Origin: Chalara sp. BL73
Taxonomy: Eukaryota > Ascomycota > Leotiomycetes > Helotiales
Length of the DNA: 64,000 nt
Direction of reading: 5' to 3'
Assembly (NCBI GenBank): GCA_918026815.1
Contig: CAKJVC010000061.1
Location: 868,001 to 932,000 of the forward strand
Shown: positions 24,314 to 36,180 of the stretch, piece by piece
Layout of the letters: the number at the start of each line of letters is the position of its first letter
How positions within the stretch are numbered: position 1 is the first letter of the stretch
The notes under the pieces: model-generated
Database searches by the model: none
Told to the model about the DNA's origin: nothing
The model's input: only the letters and a program-made list of their open reading frames with translations
Program-made: the position numbers and the translations under genes

Positions 24314-27300
24314 ATGAATCACCAACAAAGCAATGGAGAGGCTGATGGGATTGAGAGACCTCATAAGAGGCAACGGAAACAACGTCCGTGCTACAGTTGC
24401 GATGGTGCGCCATGTTTGATTGCGGTCGTATGTTGTAGAAAAGGGCTAATCGATTGCGTTCAGAATGTCGAAGACTCAAGATGAGATGTGACCGAAGCGG
24501 TAAGACTCAGTTCTCCTTGCGCCAGATTCCCAAGCTAGAAATTGCAATCAGTCCCATGCTCAAATTGCGTCCGGCGAAACCGGGTCAAGTTCTGTGACGG
24601 GCCGATGACTTCCGAGAAGCGACTTCGGTAGGATCATAATTAGGATCGGCATTTTGTGGAACTGACTTGATGAACCAGTCGAGAACTTGATGTTCATTTC
24701 CAACCACAGCAAGATGCGGGACAAGCGCAACAACCGCAACAAAATGTTGAGCAGGTACGCACAACCAATCCTGTCCTAGAGCAGCACACACACGATGGGC
24801 AACAGAGATATGACACTCCATCATCACAATATCAGCTTCGCGAAAGGCAGAACGAAATCAGGCGACCCTCTTCTCACATCTCTTCAGGGAGATTGCACAC
24901 CGCACAGGTCACGACTTTGCCCAGGTCTGCCTCGGTGATTTCAACAAGCCTTGCTGTTCCTTTACACAATGTTTCCGATAGAGCTGGTGCCCCCAATGAC
25001 CCTGCTCTGCAGTACGTGGACGATAACGAACAGAGCGACTCCTATGGTACCTTGATGCTGAGTCAAGGCGGCCGCTCGAAGTATCTCGGCCCAACCGCAG
25101 GTAGTGAATGGTTGAAAGATGTATGTCGCCCTGCTGTCGCTGACGCCGCTCAAACTGAACGCAGCCTTTAGTCAGAAACACATGATATATCAGAAACTCC
25201 ATCAATCACTCGTGCACCATCACCGGCAGCACATCCAGGATTGAGCGCGCAGCCCGGTCAATCGACTTTCGCCACGGGTCCAATTGCCTTTCCTTTCAGC
25301 GGTTCAGCGGCCCGTATAAGTACACGGGATCTGCTTTCCCAACTACCGCCAAAAGAGGAGGCATGGACATTAGTTGAGTCGTACTACCGATACTGCGCTT
25401 GGCAGTAAGTGCTCGTCCGAGTTAAACCAGTGGAGTATCTGACGGGATCCCAGTCACGATGTTGCCCCAAAGGTTCTTTTTCAAAAAACATTTGATCGTG
25501 TCTATGCGCTGTCGGACAGTGAACCCATGCCTCCGCCTGTTAATCCCCAAGAGATCGCGCTAGTATTTATCATAATGGCTCAAGGAACCATGTTTAACAT
25601 TGAGATGGCAATTGACGATTCATCTGTCGAGGAGTGGCTGCAACTTTCGGAGCGAGCCCTCGTCAAAGGCGACTTTCTATCTAATAATACTGTCGCTGGA
25701 CTGCAAACTCTGGTGAGCTTTCTCGTCAAATATTCTTGATCAGCAAGCTGATGAAATGCAGCATTTGATGGCGCATCTGCAACTGTACGTAGAAATAGAT
25801 TTGAACCTTCTTCGCATTGCTGACAAGTGTATAGACACCTAGACAAAGGTAGACGTGGTGACAATGCTTGGCCACTATGGGGCCTTGTCATGCGATTGGC
25901 TCAGGCAGTAAGTATAGCTGTTGGGAGGCAAACCTAAGGCGCTAATGGAACACAGATGGGCATGCACCGTGACGGTGCACGCTGGAACCTCTCGCGAGAT
26001 GTTGTTGAGGAAAGACGTAAGGTGTTCTGGGAGATCAATGCTGCCGATACCTTCCAAGCGCATTGTTTCTCAAGACCGTGAGATCCGGCTCCTCAGGCAT
26101 TATAACAGAACTCATGCTGAGACAGGTGTGCCATTAATCCGGAGCATTGCGATACGCTGTTCCCAACTGACGCGTCAATTGCGAATGGAGAAAAGAGCTA
26201 TTTCATACTTCGATTTGAGCTGTCTCAAATTTCTTCAGAGTATGCGTTCCTTGTTTTAACTTTTGCGTGATAGCTAACAGAGATCTTCAGAATTCTTAAC
26301 ATGGCGTTGAAGGTTCGAAAACCAGCATTCTCTAGTGTTGTCGAACTAGATCTCAGACTGTATGTGCACTTTAGGTATAACAACTTGTCTGATTGCTGAG
26401 ACTTCTCTAGATGCAATTTTGAACGCAGCATTCCGCATTATCTTCGTTGCCGAGCAGCATTGTTGGCAATGCCCTCTCGCTATCCTAATTTCGAGAAGGC
26501 AATTGACGAGTCTCCAGAACCATCTCGCAGATCAATGACTATCTCCTTTCAAGTTCGTCTCTTTTTCTGATTGACAACGGTTCCGAGCTGACGGCAGGTA
26601 GCAAACGAATCTCGCACTTAACATTTCCGAGACAATTATCAACCTTCACCGACCTTATTATGCGAAAGCACTCTACGGCGATATTGACAATCATGCCAAA
26701 TCTGCATATGCATCTTCATTTTTCACTGTTATAGAACGCTGTGCGGTAAGTCTAGACTAGATTTTCTCCCAAGGGTATGCTGAGATCCAAAGATCATTAT
26801 CGCGATTGTAAGTGATATTCATACACGCTTCCCTGCTGTTAGCACTAGACAGTGGAATTTTTGGGTGAGTCAGAGCCTTGAATGCTGGTGGTTGGCAAAG
26901 CTCACGTTCATTAAGTATCATGTTTTCGGCTCGACCCTGTGCTTGGGGACATTGGTCTTGCGCGATCCTAGCAGTAACATGGCCACATTCGTTCTCACAC
27001 AGATTGATGCTGCCATCACTCTGTTCACCTCATTACTTGAACATGGAGCCAAAACTCCTCGATATCAGCGCAATCTCCAATGGCTATGTAAATTACGCTC
27101 TCGTGTGTCAGCCAGGATATCCGTGGCGTCTCAGGCACGACAGATGAGCTCACAACCAAATGCTGATGCAGAAGCGCAAGTAAGTGACAAGGAGGATGGC
27201 GAGGATGCAGAATTGCTCGGTTGGCGGACCAGGCTTGTTGAACGAGCAGGACAGAATCATCAGACTAGCAGGACTGTTCGCCATGCTCCGGCACTGTCTC

Positions 27301-27643
27301 ACGCTGAGAATCTCTCGACTTCGTCGCCGAATACGTCAAACTTGATGCACCCCATGACGTCTTGCTCTCTTCAGACTCCTGATTCCATGAATGACATCGT
27401 AAGCTCAATTGCGAAACCGTTTGACAGAGAGAGCTAACGTGCCCGTAGCTACACGATTTTTGGGATCCAATGCTTTTACATGATATATTCGAGGCTCCTC
27501 AAGATCAAACTAATGTGAGTTATTTGTAGGTAATTTTTCGTCATTCTGGCTACTGACTGAGTGCGTAGCCTCTGTCGGGCAATGGATACACCTGGTGGGA
27601 AGATCCTGCTATTGCCTCCGATCCTTCTTCATTACGGACCTGA
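24314..27643 (+). CDS. Zn2Cys6 transcription factor with fungal-TF middle domain
   Basis: Seventeen exons join in frame to 839 residues: 24314-24404, 24464-24499, 24552-24627, 24679-25120, 25172-25404, 25454-25712, 25762-25784, 25835-25907, 25956-26077, 26126-26239, 26291-26359, 26411-26552, 26602-26745, 26793-26864, 26916-27398, 27449-27514, 27569-27643. The binuclear cluster (about residues 30-60) reads C-x2-C-x6-C-x5-C-x2-C-x8-C across three exons. A Gln-rich linker follows, then the fungal-TF homology region: LLSQLPPKEEAWTLVESYYR, WPLWGLVMRLAQAMGMHRDG, WEINAADTFQAHCFSRPC. It is a nuclear regulator; the divergent monooxygenase is the obvious candidate target. Sixteen small introns is unusually dense, and every join is phase-consistent. 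Confidence 0.88.
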
Positions 27644-29040
27644 ATATCTCAACACATCACATCTCAAGTCAGTCTGTTTGAGGGAGCTGAACAGTCTTTG
27701 GTATGCAGCTTTTGCCCTCTTATTCCTCTTTGCATATAGTATTAGGAAATCTCTCTTGTCTTACACCTCTACAACCGGCTAACTTACCACATTCGAACAG
27801 TGCAGAATCGCTAGACCTCCTTCAAAATTATGATGGGGCCTTCTAGGCATTAAAAAGACAAAAAATAGCCATCGAATTCGAACAGAGGAGGTAATATTAG
27901 GCGTCAATATTCACATATTGTACCCTCAACTCAACAAGATATCCAAAGAAAATGACAAACAACGATAGCAGCAAAGTTAGTCTCGGCTAATCACAAAGCA
28001 ATGGCGACGTTGAAATTCGTCCCAAAAAATCTGCATAAGTGCTTCACCACCGCATTGTCCACAAGATTTCTAAACAGTATCAAGCCGCCAAACGCGGCAC
28101 CGCTTTTCTTCTTTTTTTAGAAACCCCAAGTATTCTTCCGCATAATCTATCACAGTCGCAGAAAACTTTGTCCTGTCGGCTTTGGAAGCAGGTAAAACAA
28201 GCTGCCGTTATGCGGGTGTGTAGTCTTCGACGCAAACATACTCGCGGAACTTGACAAAGGTTTGTTCATCAATATCCTCTAATGTCGCAATTCCGTATGT
28301 TGCCTCGCGCACCAACTTACTCGTTAACATGGTATACGGAGTCGAATGATGTTTCGCGGCGGCAGTATAGATCATGAACAGCTTGTAGTCTGGGCCGCCT
28401 GGTCTTACGAAGAATTGAAAGCTCCTCGAACTAAGAATTCTTCATTGTCGCAGAAGTCGGCTTCTTTTATGTAAAACCTAAGCTAAGGACATATTACTTG
28501 TTAAAGCTGACCCACATCTTGAACTACACAGGGCTTTTTTATTGCTAACAGGGATGATATTATTTTGAAGTGAGATATCCGTAAATGATAAAGAAATGTC
28601 GTCTTACAGGGATGTCAGTTACAAACTTATCGCCTACCATTAACTTTACATACCTGGATGTGGCACTAAGGAGATGGCTGAAGCCAAAAGTCGAATTAAC
28701 CTTAGAGCACGTAGGCACAGAACGAAACTAGTGATAGTTTTATCATCGAGTTCTGCATTTGGCATTACTAACCCGACTTTGGACCTACGACGTACATTTA
28801 CCTTCAAGAATTCAGTTCGTCTCTTTCATTTTCACGATGTGGTTTAATAAATTGAGTGCCCACCAGTCAGCGACTACTCCTCCAACAGATTCGTTGGAAA
28901 ACATCGTCCGCCAACTAAGCGCTGCAAGTCAGAATATCGCCATTCGTTTCAAGAGGTATTATCCTTGGCATTTGTTGCCAGGTAATGGATATTCCTGCCT
29001 GATTCCCATTCCGCACTAATTCCCACCGCAAATTTTGCCT
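27644..29040. other. Gene-poor spacer with a BTB-like relic
   Basis: The only protein-like trace is on the minus strand at about 28200-28400: IYTAAAKHHSTPYTMLTSKLV, then ATYGIATLEDIDEQTFVKFREYV. This resembles the N-terminal half of fungal BTB/POZ proteins (the ALEDVDEETFxxFxEFxYTxDY block). A stop follows shortly after VEDYTPA, so it is a fragment. The rest shows no gene. Confidence 0.35.
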
Positions 29041-29069
29041 CAAAACATCATATATCTACTACAGCAACC

Positions 29070-29475
29070 ATGCCTGGGCGCCACAAATCGGATCCAATCG
29101 ACAAAGGGATTGAATTAATCAATAATAGGCAGTTCAAAGACTATCCCAAAGCCCCGCGGCACATTGACTGTGACCGCACGGCGATTTCTAAAGAGGATGC
29201 GCCGCAAGACTAAGCACCAGTGTAATGCGGAGTCCACTTCAATACAGTGCCTCTCAAATACCCAAGAGAAGCCTTTAATTGAAAAGGGCAATTCTTCGAA
29301 TGAAAAGCGTATGCCTCTTACTAGTCAAATGGTTAAAAACCTTGCAGAAAAGATACGAGGAAAGTCGATAAAGAAAAACTGGGCTGGTGCCAGGTGCATG
29401 AGTGTCCGTGCAAATTCAGAATCCATGCCAGAAAGCGACGCTTTTCTCCCACACATCGTAGTCAGATACGAATAG
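29070..29475 (+). pseudogene. Possible pogo/Fot-like transposase fragment
   Basis: An ATG at about 29070 opens MPGRHKSDPIDKGIELINN, like the N-terminal helix-turn-helix start of pogo-type transposases. In another frame, MPLTSQMVKNLAEKIRGKSIKKNW resembles the second DNA-binding segment (MIRNFAxxIxGKxVGxxW) of Fot5/pogo elements. Frame shifts and absence of the DDE catalytic part make it a relic. The assignment is from motif resemblance only. Confidence 0.35.
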
Positions 29476-29979
29476 GCCCTTGGCCCTGAATCTTAGCTTG
29501 TTGGCATTTGCGCGGCGGTGAAAGTCCGTCGCGTTAGCCGACGTCTCTCAATTTTACCATGCGCGGGGATAAATCCTTTGCATGTGACTTAGTTGACGGC
29601 CTCCGTCCTGTAAGCTGTAGACGTGTCTTGTTATGCGGATCAGCTGGGGGCAAGCGGATAACGCGGGCCGCTAGATTTTCTCCAATTGTTGCCTTTGGGT
29701 AGAGTAGGAGGGTTGGTGTTGGTGGGCTCGAGCATGTAATATAGTTGTTAGCCATGAGCCCCCCAAGTGTTGGCTTTTGGCAGCGTTGGGCCCTAAATAG
29801 AAAAGGCCTTATGGTTGCTGATTAAATTCTTGCCCTGGGTAACCTCGTCGTGATTAATATCACCAGAAAACTTACAAGAGACCCCGAAGCGTCGGTGCGC
29901 GGGCGGGTTAGCTTACCCCCAAAATGTTTTTCAAATGGCTCGCTCGTTAGATAAAAGCTTGATTCAGCTAATTCCCGTT

Positions 29980-30098
29980 ACATACGACCATAGACTGAGG
30001 AGAACTGGGCATCCCGTCCGCTCTGCCATACATAAGCCTCAGATCGGTAGACTAGTAGTTGGGTGGGTGACCACCAGCGAATCCCTACTGTTGTATGT
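29980..30098 (+). rRNA. 5S ribosomal RNA
   Basis: 119 bases run from ACATACGACCATAG to TTGTATGT, whose ends pair to form helix I. The near-invariant fungal 5S block AGTAGTTGGGTGGGTGACCA followed by CAGCGAATCCCT (RNA polymerase III C-box region) is intact. Helix II/III parts (CTGAGG with CCTCAG, GGCATCCCGTCCGCTC) are readable. A T6 run at 30105-30110 serves as terminator. Dispersed single 5S genes are normal in Pezizomycotina. Some stem bases differ from the common consensus, so a diverged subtype or recent pseudogene is possible. Confidence 0.88.
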
Positions 30099-30110
30099 TT
30101 TGCATTTTTT

Positions 30111-31438
30111 GGGGGGGTTAAGGGTAAAAAAGTAGCCTTCGGTGGCCCACGAAGGGTTGCCAGGGACATAAGTCGGAGGCTCGGGGCGTAGTAAAAAGGG
30201 CAGAAATTAGTCTTCTTATCAATAGGAGTTGATTCGTGCCACACTACCCCAGCACTTTACGTCAATTTTGTTTCGCCGTTTAAATTAAACGTAAATATTT
30301 CTTCATTTTCTAGAGCATAATCCGCCAACGCTTACATGAAGTGTTCGAGTCCTGGGGGAATTCGAAATTTTGGACCATGTATGTTGCGTTGTGCGACACG
30401 TATTCTACCTAACCAACATCCCTTCGCGGCGAAAATCCCGTAGCATATTGCCAAGATCCGAAAACCTTACCAAACTGGATGATTGAATTATATCTAAAGC
30501 GTGATACTATCTAGACCTACAGTACATGGTTACTCAGCGTGTATGTTTGTGTTGGCGGTTTTTACAATGGCTGAAATAATTACGATCAAAAGTGGGATTG
30601 TTTGACAAATCACCTTGCTAAATACTCGATATAGCACGCTTTATTATTCTTAACATGTCTAAATTTTTGAACAATAGAAGAATGCTAGATCAGGTACCTA
30701 CTGGGGCACCGTTCTAGGCATTTTAGAGTATGAAGAGGTTAGAAATCGCGAAAGAGGTTTGTGACCCAGAATTATACTCGGCTATTGCTTCCAAATTTAT
30801 AAGCACGTCATCCAAAAACAAATTCCACATTTTGGATGACCACCATTCGTAAGATTAGCCGAGCGGACCTTTCGAACCGTAAACTTCTCTTGAAAATTCC
30901 CACCTTTACATAGGCTAGGATGTTTTGAAAAATTGGTGTGTGATAAAAGCTAAATATCTTATCTTCACCTTCTTTTCGATTTGGGCGGGTTTGGTCTTCC
31001 AAAGGGTGGTAAATGTCAGGGGAAATTGACGGACACTCCGGGTGCATGGATAAATGGTTGTTATGAAAATCAAATCAAAGGGTTCGGACAAATGAAAGTG
31101 TAAACGGAAAGACAGAAGGCCCGTTTCTTATAATCTGAAAGGCTTTAAAAGTTCATTTTGATCGATGGTTGAGATTGATACGATATGGTTTGCCTGGTCA
31201 CATGCCCTATGGGGCTTTCACCACGCAGGGATGTCGAAAACCAAAACTATCGGGTGCCGCTATCAGCACTTAAGTATATATGCCTGACATCCTGAGAGGT
31301 GTTGCAACTGAATATTCACAACCCAAAGTAGTATAATTCTATTCAAAACGCTCTGGCTTTTAGTTATACCTTTTATATCTTAATCTAGACCAGTGGGATA
31401 AGTCCACTACATAGCTGTACCTGTTGCCCACCACAATC
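30111..31438. other. Gene-poor spacer with a perfect hairpin
   Basis: No gene is supported in 1.3 kb. At 30807-30840 an 11-base perfect inverted repeat (GTCATCCAAAA with TTTTGGATGAC) encloses a 12-base loop. The segment just before 31439 is the promoter of the Clr5-domain gene. Confidence 0.45.
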
Positions 31439-33577
31439 ATGGACGGAAGAAACCTGCCACCATTTTCATCACAGCCTTTGGCTCCAATGGTAGTAGATCT
31501 TCCTCACCGATCTACAACCATGCCATCTAATAAGGTTCACAATCGTCAACTCACCGTACAAGAATGGATAGCTTTGCGACCAGTTATAGAACGTCTTTAT
31601 ATTCATGAGAATCTTACTTATGAGCAGGTGGCTACCATTCTAAAGGCACGTTATAACTTCTACCCTACGTAGGTACAATTTCGTACCTTGACCAAGTTTA
31701 ATTTATTAATCGGTAGATAGGAAACGTCAATTCCGTCGCAAGGTCTTAGACTGGAAGTTGAAGAAGAATACAACAGCCGCTGAGAGAGAGAGAATTCTTG
31801 GTGCAATCAGCACCCAAGATATATCGGAACGAACGCGAGTGGGAACAGTGAGCTTGCATCCAGAGAAAATTCTTCGTTGGCGAAGTGAGGCAGCAGAGAA
31901 AAAAACAGGAGAAACTGAAAGCAGGGAAGGTTGGTGTTTAGTTCCCTCCTTCCACTTTCTTTTCTTCTAGAAGACTTAAGACTTACAAGTATTCATGTAC
32001 TAGAATCGTCGTCTCGAAATTGTGCTCCAAATTCTTCAATACCCATAGCCGTGCTTAATTCAGCTGGCACTCCAGTCGGAATTTATGACTCAGTAGAAAG
32101 CATGAACAATGTAAAATCAGGTCGCCAACATGGAGGCTTCTCTATCTCTACAGGTTCCGCGAGCAAGGCTCTTCAACCCCGATTTATGCAACAACAAAGA
32201 TATGCCGAGCTCTCACCTCCTCCAGTGTATAGATTGCCACAGGAGCTGTTCTTCAGCATTGGCAAGTACTTCGATTCGTCTTACCAAAGCAGAATATGGG
32301 TTTTTAAGGCAGGGAAAGGATATACCAATATCCACATAGAAACAGAAAACCACAGTATAGATAAGATTCTTGGATCTTGCAATACAGCTGGGATGTTGGT
32401 CAAGGCCAAGTCATTTACCGAAGCAAGAAGAGTCTTGTCTCGTATGTTTGGCTTAATGAAAGACATTGTCAGAGACGAACACCCAGATACATTGAATTTT
32501 TTTCTTCTAACCTTCTGGTACCTGAAATTAAATGACCTAGAAGACGTTATTGGGATGCTACAGAGGTACATAGGTGGAGTGGCGTTTGTTGTGCCGAAGA
32601 ACAATCCATGGCGAAGGATCTGTCAGATAATTGGCGTTCTTGAGCCAAAGCAGTTTCAAGAAGCGTGGTACGGGGTAAGGATCACCCGAGTTTTCATTGC
32701 ATGCCCCAGTATCTCCTTGCTCTTTATGGAACCAATACTTGGAGTTTCACTTTTTTTTCATCGTGTAGCTTTGAGTCAGGGGTGATTAATGCCACGTATA
32801 TCTTTATGCAGTTTCTGCTTTTATAGTTAAATGACTATCTATCGCTCACATCGAATCTGTAGTTATGGACGGCGATCATAGACGCGTTGTGTCGCAACCT
32901 TGGACCACTTTACGAGACCACCATCGACACAATTATTAACCGTTCCCGGCTTGGTGGCCTCAGAAGTCAAGAGATAATTCTCCGTCAAATCCTCACAAAT
33001 TGCGAACAAGCTGGTAGCTCGCCGGCGCAAATATTCGCTGTAATGGTAAGCACCCTATTTCCATAATAAATGCCAGTCATGGTCGAGGGAGCTAGAACTT
33101 TAGGATACGAATTCCAGGGCCTCCTCAACTTGTTGTTGAGGCTCCCAAGATATTCCTATGTATCCTACCAACATCTTGATGCATTACGATGCTGATCTAT
33201 TCAAGGGGCCGTTATCACGAACTTTACGAGAACAAGGGAAGTTCGACGAGGCTGAAATAGTTGCTTTAAAGTACCTGGCCCGTGCTCGCGCTGAAGGTGA
33301 TACCACGGCGCGTATAATTTCTCTGCAGTTTTGTGCCGAAGCACAGAATTCTTTACGTAAGTATGATCTAGCGGAGAAGAATCTACGAGAAGCAGCGGCT
33401 ATTTTTGCCACCGAGATAGCAGATGATTCTCTTACTTTTGTCATCCGAGTTTTAACAAAGCTGGAAACCTGGATGCGGGTGTGGCCGGGAAGAGAAGCAG
33501 ACGCAGATATTTTGAAAGCGGAGATCCATGCATTGATTCCCCGCGATGATACTGATGCAGAGATGGGAATCTTGTGA
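31439..33577 (+). CDS. Clr5-domain protein with TPR-like C-terminus (integrity uncertain)
   Basis: Exons 31439-31668, 31721-31929, 31971-32674 and 32863-33045 join in frame. The N-terminal domain (WIALRPVIERLYIHENLTYEQV, then YNFYPT joined to KRQFRRKVLDWKLKKN) is the Clr5 DNA-binding-like domain named for the cellulose-degradation regulators. The middle (AKSFTEARRVLSRMFGLMKDI) and the last part (LSRTLREQGKFDEAE, CAEAQNSLRKYDLAEKNLREA) are TPR-like helices. The exit from 33045 to the last open frame (33140-33577) is unresolved: a TGA at 33137 lies in the only phase-consistent frame and no acceptor rescues it. Either an intron is missed or the gene is broken there. Its function in this fungus is unknown. 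Confidence 0.6.
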
Positions 33578-34578
33578 CGCTAGAACTGCAGCATTATTAC
33601 ATGGCATTATTTTGAACAGGATGCGATATAAATAATCTAGAACACGGCTAATATCTGGGATATCACGTTGTCGCATATGTGTTGGGGAGGGAGTTGTTAC
33701 CCATATTCTTACAGTGACTGACATGGAGGAAGCGTGATTGCCTAAAATGATAAGACATTTCAAGATAACTTAGATCAGCTAGCCATCTTTAGTCCGTCAA
33801 TTGTGCGGTTCGATGGCGATACCCAGATGCACAACCCCTGCCCCCCCAAAGCGCGTAAATAGAGAAGGTAACTCTCTATTTCAATTTAGAATGTGTGTCT
33901 CTATCCGTTTTTCGATATAGTCTCGCACATCCGGAGGCTGCACCTCCTGTTAGGCAGCTGCCTGGTCACTCTTTTATCCCGGCTCTGGTACGTTGATGTC
34001 TAGTGTTCAGAATAGCCAGTAGGCGGAAGAGTATACAATCCGCCATTTGTATGGCTCTGACTGACGGTAAACTCTGAATTGTTGGGCTTGCTCTTGTGGA
34101 TATCTTGTGATCTCATCGAAAGGACCTCCTTGGCGTGTTGGCTAGCCTAGGAATGATTGTTCTATTATTGATCACTATAGTAGAGTCATTTGCGATTCTC
34201 ATCCGAGGGCTTCTAGCCTGCTCGATCATCATACATTCGATTAGATTCTTTCTTCATTTTCATGCCTTCGCTTGTCACCCCCATCACTTAGTAATGGAAC
34301 CTTGGTGGGAAGAGGGGGTGCAAATGTATATTTTGTAAACTGTAGGTGCTTTGGAAGTTCGCGCGGGAGCCCTAGCGCTCATTCACGAATACATCACGCC
34401 TATAGAGGTGTTTCATTGTCGCAGAACTGAACACGACAGTAGCCGGCGGAGTTAGTTTACTATTAGAGAAGCTTGCGGCCACCAGGTTACTATAGCAAAT
34501 TCGTAAACAGCAAAATTACAATTACTATGCCATTGTTGGGGCATGTGCAGGTTCTCACGCAGCCCTAATGATCTTGCC
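33578..34578. other. Intergenic spacer
   Basis: No recognised gene. A TTCATTGTCGCAGAA block at about 34410 also occurs at about 28440, hinting at a small dispersed repeat. Confidence 0.4.
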
Positions 34579-35670
34579 TCAATTTTGCGCTTTCCAACCC
34601 TTGTCCAGCATCTCCTTAGCGGTTACCGCGTGTATATCGGGAAACAGGTCATTTAGGGTCTGCTTCGGCTTGAAATTCAGGTAGCCTTCCTCAAAGAGGA
34701 GCTGAAAGCCAGCAAGTACAGCCTGCATTTGTTCCTTGGGGAAAATGGCATAGTCAGGCACGTGACCTGGAAGCTCAGTCACCTTGCCAGATGTGAGCAA
34801 TTCAATAGAATCGTACGTCACGTCAAACTTGTTGCCTAGAAATTTATCAGTAAGGCATAGGATAGACAAGTTTACCCAGCCGCATACTTACCACGGGCAT
34901 TCTCAGCAAGTCTGAGACACTCGTTCCAAGTTAGCTTATCGCCAATGATATAGGACTCTTTCTCCCACTCAGATAGTGTTAGGAGTGCAGCAACAAATTT
35001 TCCAACGTCCTGGCTGTAGGCAAAAGCCCCAGGCACATTACCGGATCCGGGAATCGCCGCCTTGGCTGCGACGACGTCGAGCACCATAGTGACAGGAAGC
35101 AAGTGAGACTTGACTTTGGGCATGCCGAAATAATCGAGGAAGAACCCAATGCACACGGCAGTCCACTTGAGTGAAGTTTTCTCAAGCTCTTTTTCCGATG
35201 CGATCTTCGGCACTGCAGGCGGGAAATCGGATTTGCTACAATTTTCAGCGTGTATTCGTCCCATGAAAGCAGTGAACATTTACTCTGGACCGTAGCGACA
35301 TCCCCAGACACTAGGAATGAACCTCTTCGTGACGCTGGACAGCTCAGATGCACGGATCAAGTTGATCTCAGCACCTGCACCCGTGAAATTGTTTACTCCT
35401 GAGATGACCGTTTCTACATTGTTGTCCTCCAGAAGTTTCACAAGGCTGGCTACGTCGCCATAGTCAGCTGCAACGAGGCGGGCCCCAAGCTCTTGCTCAA
35501 CCTCCTTGCTATACTGAGACTCCGGTTAGTTTGAATTTATTGTTGGCGGGATTTTTTCAACGTACGTTTCTGGAAAAAACGATGACGGCGTGTGCCCCTC
35601 GTTCTTGAATTCCTTCCAGCACGGCGCGCCCAATGCCGCGGGTCCCTCCAACAATTGCGACCACAGGCAT
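34579..35670 (-). CDS. NmrA-like / isoflavone-reductase-family protein
   Basis: Four exons (35670-35566, 35513-35284, 35235-34892, 34835-34579) encode 311 residues, the usual length. The start MPVVAIVGGTRGIGRAVLEG is the atypical-SDR NAD(P)-binding glycine motif. VETVISGVNNFTGAGAE and the PSVWGCRYGPE block follow, typical of NmrA/phenylcoumaran-benzylic-ether-reductase-like proteins. Members either reduce small aromatic or alkene substrates with NADPH or act as redox-sensing regulators; sequence alone does not decide. It is divergent from the C2H2 regulator and stands at the left edge of the PKS-NRPS neighbourhood, so it may be a tailoring reductase or lie outside the cluster. Confidence 0.85.
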
Positions 35671-36180
35671 TTTGAAATGGTATGGAAGCTCAACAGATTG
35701 AGTATAAAAAACAAGGGTAAGAATAAAGTAGCAGATGCGAAGACTTTCGGAACTGTAAGAAACGAGTTGTCCGCTTGAAATATTTCAGAATGCTGAAAGT
35801 ACTGTTCGGGGGTTAATATGTTTTGAATGACAACATATTGTATTCATGGTGCGGAATGCGCCTTATTATACCATATTACCATTCTAGGCACGTACGTGCT
35901 TAAAAATGATCATACACAGAACAACTAAATCGGTAATCAATGCTGATGCCCAGAGTGACCTTGCCGCAACTTCGCCCACATCGCTTATCAATATCCCACA
36001 TCACTATCCCACATCGCTTATTCCGCTTGGCAAGCATCCCACATCTTCGAGTGCAGTCCCGTATCATTCTATCCCACATGAACGCGTTGGACCGTACTAC
36101 TTTGGATTGCTTGACTCATCCCGAATCTGCTTAGAGCACGTGTCGCATAAAACTAGCTGGTAGCGTTTTTAACGAGAAGC
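35671..36180. promoter_or_regulatory. Divergent promoter with reiterated CCCACATC
   Basis: Between the NmrA-like gene and the C2H2 regulator, the octamer CCCACATC (or CCCACATG) occurs five times on the plus strand between about 35973 and 36082, with spacings of roughly 13-30 bases. No coding capacity is evident there. Clustering in a divergent promoter suggests binding sites, or alternatively a decaying minisatellite. Confidence 0.5.

Noticed and set aside
33800..33830. GGTTCGATGGC resembling a tRNA B-box
   Set aside because: No A-box at the right distance and no clover-leaf pairing.
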